Assembly (NCBI GenBank): GCA_025934545.1
Contig: JAICXV010000002.1
Location: 1-18,347, forward strand
Source of the DNA: Verrucomicrobiia bacterium
GTDB lineage: Bacteria > Verrucomicrobiota > Verrucomicrobiia > Limisphaerales > Palsa-1400
DNA: 18,347 bases
Reading direction: 5' to 3'
Under the pieces are notes generated by a model. The model saw nothing but the letters and a program-made list of their open reading frames with translations. It was not told the DNA's origin and made no database searches. Each line of letters starts with the position of its first letter. Position 1 is the first letter of the stretch. Of the stretch, positions 14,728 to 18,347 are shown in pieces. Both the position numbers and the translations under genes were made by a program.

Positions 14728-16494
14728 ATGAAACCAAACTTCTTCGCGGTGGTTATCGGGCTGCTCGCAATGAACGCCCATGTGTTCGCCGATCCGCTGA
14801 TCACTTCCTGGCTTACGCAAGACTCGACCAAATACGCCCGTATCTACACCAGCGACGCCAACAAACTCTCGGGCACAAGCGTGTCCACGTGGAGCAACGG
14901 TACGCAGAATCAAACGAACCCGGCTTATTGCGGCGTGCAGGAAATTTATTCTTCGACGAGCTGGGTTTATATCCGCAGCAGCGGTCTGGCCAACCACATC
15001 ATGGGACCGTGGTACGGCAACGCCGCGCATACGACCTCGTTCCCGAACCTGCCGGCAAACCAACATGTGTTTTACCGGATTCCACGAACTTCAACTGTTC
15101 CCGCAACGAAAACACTGACGGCGCTCGGGGCGATCGGTTATTTCGTCGATGGCGTCGCCATGTTTGATTCGCGCGATGGGTTCGCCTGGAATGGAACTAC
15201 CGAAACGAGCACGCAGGGAAGTTATTATTGGAACCGCGAAGCTTACGTAAATGAGAGTCAGACGTTCGATCCCGGCTACGCGCACCAGGAACAAACCGGC
15301 ACGCATCACTATCACGCCAATCCCGTCGCGTTGCGCTACGTGTTGGGCGATCACGTAGATTTCAATCCCAGCACAAAACTGTATTCCGAAAGCACCAACA
15401 CGGTCACGAAGCACTCGCCGCTTTTAGGTTGGGTGCGCGATGGTTATCCGGTTTATGGACCATACGGATATTCAACGGCAACGAATTCCGCCAGCGGCGT
15501 CCGTCGTATGATCAGCGGCTACGTTTTGCGGAACGGCCAGAAAGGGACGCAAAACCTGACATCGGTCGGTCGCACGAATATTCCGCAATGGGCCGTACGC
15601 GCCTATGGTGTTTCGGCGGCCCAATCCGGCCCAAGCGTGAGCACGACTTATCCTCTCGATCGTTACATGGAGGACAATGATTTCCTGGGCGACCTCGGCT
15701 ATACGCAAGGCGTCGATTTCGATCTGGACGAGTATAACGGCCGGTTCTGCGTCACGCCGGAATTCCCCAGCGGCACGTATGCGTATTTCGTTTCCATCGC
15801 CGCTGATGGCACGCCGACCTTTCCCTACAATATTGGCCGCGCGTTCTACGGCAGCCCGACTGGCGCATCGGTCACGAGTTTGAGCGAAACCGTAACGACA
15901 AACTACGTTGGCGGTCCGAGCACCTCGCCATCCGTCAATCCTCCGGCATATAACAATGGTTCAGTTACCTTGACCTGGAGCGCGCTGGAAGGTGGAACGT
16001 ATCGCATTGAATCCGCGAGCACGTTGAATAACTGGACGACAAATACGGCGGGCGTTAGCGCCGTTGCGAACACCGGCAGTTACACCGGCGCCAATGCAAA
16101 CCCGCAAACCTTTTACCGAGTGGCGCAGACAGCCCTGGCTGCTTACGATGCCGTCGCCAGCAGCACCACTTCTGGCGGCACGGGCGGCGGTATCACGAGC
16201 GTGTCACCGACTTCAGGCAATCGCGGCACGACGTTTACGTTGACCATAAATCTCGATGCGAACGCAAACCCGGCGCCGCCGCCCGCAAACGCGCCGGTTA
16301 ACAGTGTCACCGTCGGAACGATTACCGGGACCAGCAACGTGCACGTGAGCCAAACGCAAGTGACGAGCAGCGTCACTATTCCGGCGGGCGCAACGACTGG
16401 ACCGCAAACCGTCACTGTCGTGTTCCCCGGCCCGCCCGGCAATCCAACCCAAACCGTGACTTACACATTGAGCAATGGCTTCACCATAAATTGA
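14728..16494 (+). CDS. Secreted YHYH-domain protein with Ig-like C-terminus
   Basis: Seen: 588 residues from ATG 14728, which places MKPNFFAVVIGLLAMNAHVF directly as a Sec signal. An in-frame ATG at 14713 is possible, and the open frame reaching back to 14623 overlaps a repeat. A YHYH domain occupies about residues 20-390, with the motif THHYHANP (His193-His194-Tyr195-His196, so HHYH rather than YHYH) and the family signature HSPLLGWVRDGYPVYGPYGY. Residues about 405-475 form a TYRIESASTLNNW-type Ig-like module, and the last 90 an IPT/TIG-like domain (ITSVSPTSGNRGTTFTLTI). Known: YHYH proteins are exported and have no proven function; the histidines suggest metal binding. Context: the stop is 13 bp before the MbnP-MbnH fusion gene, so a two-gene operon and a shared metal role are likely. 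Confidence 0.85.
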   Translation: MKPNFFAVVIGLLAMNAHVFADPLITSWLTQDSTKYARIYTSDANKLSGTSVSTWSNGTQNQTNPAYCGVQEIYSSTSWVYIRSSGLANHIMGPWYGNAAHTTSFPNLPANQHVFYRIPRTSTVPATKTLTALGAIGYFVDGVAMFDSRDGFAWNGTTETSTQGSYYWNREAYVNESQTFDPGYAHQEQTGTHHYHANPVALRYVLGDHVDFNPSTKLYSESTNTVTKHSPLLGWVRDGYPVYGPYGYSTATNSASGVRRMISGYVLRNGQKGTQNLTSVGRTNIPQWAVRAYGVSAAQSGPSVSTTYPLDRYMEDNDFLGDLGYTQGVDFDLDEYNGRFCVTPEFPSGTYAYFVSIAADGTPTFPYNIGRAFYGSPTGASVTSLSETVTTNYVGGPSTSPSVNPPAYNNGSVTLTWSALEGGTYRIESASTLNNWTTNTAGVSAVANTGSYTGANANPQTFYRVAQTALAAYDAVASSTTSGGTGGGITSVSPTSGNRGTTFTLTINLDANANPAPPPANAPVNSVTVGTITGTSNVHVSQTQVTSSVTIPAGATTGPQTVTVVFPGPPGNPTQTVTYTLSNGFTIN

Positions 16495-16507
16495 CCGGCG
16501 AATTGAA

Positions 16508-18250
16508 ATGCGAAATGTTCGATTCAAACTTTGTGTCGTGGGTTTACTTTTGGGCGTAATTGGCGCGCACGCCACGGCGCTGGAGCTCTCACTGAATCAC
16601 GTCTTCAACGGCGTGCCGGTGACGCTCGATTCAATGCAATACCGCAACGCCGCCAATGAAATCATGTCGGTCGAACGCGTCAGCTATCTGCTCAGCAATT
16701 TTGCCTTTGAGCGCGCCGACGGAAAATGGATTGAACTGAACGAGCAATTTGTCTGGATGGACGTTGCCGGCAAACGCACAAACGCAAAATTGGAAGTGCC
16801 CGATGGAACGTATCGCGCGACGCGCTTCGCCGTTGGGCTGGATGCGAAAGCCAATTCCAGCGACACGACCAAATATCTCGCAGACCACCCGCTCAATCCC
16901 AACCTCAACGGACTGCACTGGAGTTGGCAAGGCGGTTACATCTTCCTCGCGCTGGAAGGGAAATATCAAACGACGAATACAGAACCGAAAGGTTACTCCT
17001 ATCATTTCGCGCGCAGTAATAATTGTACGCCTGTGACACTAGCGGCCAATCTTGACCTGAGCAAGGACGCGCGGATGGTCGTCGATTTTGATATCGCAAC
17101 GGTTTTGAATTCACCGCGCGTGCTGTCGTTCGCAAAAGATGGCGCGTCCACTCATTCGCGCAACGGCGATCCGGTTGCATCCGCTATCCGCGCCAATTTG
17201 CCGGGTGCCTTTCATATCCGGCAGTTTTTCCAAACGACCGATACGACCCAGAACAAACCCGTTCAACCGCTCTACATGCCGAAGGAATTCACACCCTACC
17301 GCTTTAACATGAGCGCGATGTTTCCGATTCCAAGTTTACCACGCGACAATCCATTGATCGAAGAGCGCGTCAGTCTTGGTGATAAATTGTTTCACGAGAA
17401 AGCGCTGTCCAAAGATGGATCGATTTCCTGCGCCTCATGCCACCAAAACTCGTCCGCGTTTTCCGATCCACGCGAATTTAGCATCGGCGTCCGCAAGCAG
17501 GTCGGAACGCGTCACGCCATGCCGCTGTTCAACATGGCGTGGAAATCGAGTTTCTTCTGGGACGGACGCGCGCCGAGTTTGCGCAAGCAGGCGTTGATGC
17601 CCATTCAAGATCATGCGGAAATGGACCAGACGTTGGACGGAGCCGTTTCAAATTTGACGGCGCGAGCTGAATATCCGCCGTTGTTCGAAAAAGCATTCGG
17701 CTCGAAAAAAATCACGGCCGAGAAAATCGGTTTGGCGATCGAGCAGTTCGTCCTGACACTGACTTCCTTCGATTCGAAATTCGATCGCGTGTTGCGCGGA
17801 CAAGAAAAGTTCACCGAACAGGAACAACGTGGATTCGAACTGTTCATGACCGAATACGAGCCACGAATGGGCAATTACGGTGCGGATTGTTTCCATTGTC
17901 ACGGCGGACCATTGTTCAGCGATCATCAGTTCCACAACAATGGTCTCGATGCCAAAAACGATTTGGATACGGGTCGTTACAGATTTACGCAGATCGACTC
18001 CGATCGCAGCAAGTTCGCAACGCCATCGCTTCGCAACGTCGCCCTGACCGCGCCTTACATGCACGACGGCCGATTAAAAACTTTGGAGGCCGTTGTCGAA
18101 CACTACAGCACCGGCGTCAAACGCAGTCCGACGCTTGATCCCAATATCGCCAAACATCCAGACGGCGGCATTCATCTTTCTGCGCCGGACAAACAGGCGT
18201 TGGTGGCGTTCCTGAAAACGTTGACCGACCAAAAGTTCGTTAAAAATTAA
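16508..18250 (+). CDS. MbnP-MbnH fusion: copper-binding MbnP domain joined to a MauG-type di-heme peroxidase
   Basis: Seen: 580 residues with a signal peptide (LCVVGLLLGVIGAHATA). Residues about 25-235 form an MbnP-like domain: LSLNHVFNGVPVTLD, VERVSYLLSNFAFE and the signature LHWSWQGGYIFLALEGKY (Trp138, Trp140), then YHFARSNNCTP. Residues about 275-575 form a di-heme cytochrome c peroxidase/MauG domain with heme sites CASCH (308-312) and CFHCH (461-465), plus FFWDGRAPSLRKQALMPI and TPSLRNVALTAPYMHDGR. Known: in methanotrophs MbnP and MbnH are separate periplasmic proteins, and MbnH oxidises an MbnP tryptophan to kynurenine, which is needed for copper binding. Here both lie on one unbroken frame with an intact linker at about 235-275. 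Inference: the enzyme modifies its own fused substrate. It is likely co-transcribed with the YHYH gene. No methanobactin genes are visible. Confidence 0.9.
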   Translation: MRNVRFKLCVVGLLLGVIGAHATALELSLNHVFNGVPVTLDSMQYRNAANEIMSVERVSYLLSNFAFERADGKWIELNEQFVWMDVAGKRTNAKLEVPDGTYRATRFAVGLDAKANSSDTTKYLADHPLNPNLNGLHWSWQGGYIFLALEGKYQTTNTEPKGYSYHFARSNNCTPVTLAANLDLSKDARMVVDFDIATVLNSPRVLSFAKDGASTHSRNGDPVASAIRANLPGAFHIRQFFQTTDTTQNKPVQPLYMPKEFTPYRFNMSAMFPIPSLPRDNPLIEERVSLGDKLFHEKALSKDGSISCASCHQNSSAFSDPREFSIGVRKQVGTRHAMPLFNMAWKSSFFWDGRAPSLRKQALMPIQDHAEMDQTLDGAVSNLTARAEYPPLFEKAFGSKKITAEKIGLAIEQFVLTLTSFDSKFDRVLRGQEKFTEQEQRGFELFMTEYEPRMGNYGADCFHCHGGPLFSDHQFHNNGLDAKNDLDTGRYRFTQIDSDRSKFATPSLRNVALTAPYMHDGRLKTLEAVVEHYSTGVKRSPTLDPNIAKHPDGGIHLSAPDKQALVAFLKTLTDQKFVKN

Positions 18251-18347
18251 TCCGCTGCTTTGGCCGCGACGGGCGGGACAGGCGGCGTGCGTTCAACGGG
18301 TTTGTCGGGCAGACCGCTCATGGCAATCAAGGTCGTGACGGCTTCAC
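18247..18347 (-). CDS. C-terminus of a convergent gene, product unknown (partial)
   Basis: Seen: on the minus strand a frame open from the window edge ends at TAA 18247-18249. It encodes 32 residues that read EAVTTLIAMSGLPDKP and then a Pro/Ala-rich tail ending KAAD. The helix-like start followed by a proline-rich tail resembles the end of some c-type cytochrome subunits, but this is too short to assign. Its stop overlaps the stop of the MbnP-MbnH gene on the other strand, a tail-to-tail arrangement with no room for a terminator. Confidence 0.5.
   Translation of the reverse strand, partial: EAVTTLIAMSGLPDKPVERTPPVPPVAAKAAD

Overview
The window looks like chromosomal DNA from a free-living Gram-negative bacterium of the Verrucomicrobia (PVC superphylum), probably a soil or freshwater relative of Pedosphaera. 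This is inference from gene content: a DUF1501 protein with a Tat signal, an FG-GAP protein with an N-terminal module I associate with verrucomicrobial secreted proteins, a sulfatase, a YHYH protein, a MauG-type cytochrome c peroxidase, and intergenic inverted repeats of types I associate with these genomes. No rRNA, tRNA, CRISPR array or transposase is visible.

Layout. (1) 1-2667, minus strand: a compact nitrite-handling operon read as FNT-family nitrite channel, then an alginate-export-type outer-membrane porin (5 bp later), then the N-terminus of an FAD/NAD(P)-dependent NirB-type reductase that runs off the window. A sigma-54-like -24/-12 match lies upstream. (2) 2996-5665, plus strand: a GlcD-type FAD oxidase and a deoxyhypusine-synthase-family enzyme with its catalytic lysine intact, separated by a long hairpin repeat. 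(3) 5666-6363: no convincing protein gene. It holds a cluster of ATGTCGGAAT repeats and, on the minus strand, a probable structured non-coding RNA of about 450 nt with a perfect TATAAT box and a strong intrinsic terminator. I could not assign it to a known RNA family. (4) 6364-9033, plus: an exported monoheme (CIDCH) protein of unknown function and a secreted sulfatase. (5) 9103-10677, minus: a secreted GH25 muramidase carrying six C-terminal repeats, with its own terminator. (6) 10951-14561, plus: a large FG-GAP/VCBS surface protein and a DUF1501 protein. (7) 14728-18250, plus: a YHYH protein and, 13 bp downstream, a natural fusion of an MbnP-type copper-binding domain to an MbnH/MauG-type di-heme peroxidase. 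(8) The 3' end of a convergent minus-strand gene closes the window.

How the genes work together. The nitrite channel, porin and reductase fit outer-membrane entry, inner-membrane import and reduction of nitrite. The YHYH and MbnP-MbnH pair is best read as a periplasmic metal (copper) module in which the peroxidase domain modifies its own fused MbnP domain. The remaining genes are mostly secreted: sulfatase, muramidase, FG-GAP protein and DUF1501 protein. The two most novel items are the orphan structured RNA (5846-6296, minus) and the single-chain MbnP-MbnH enzyme.
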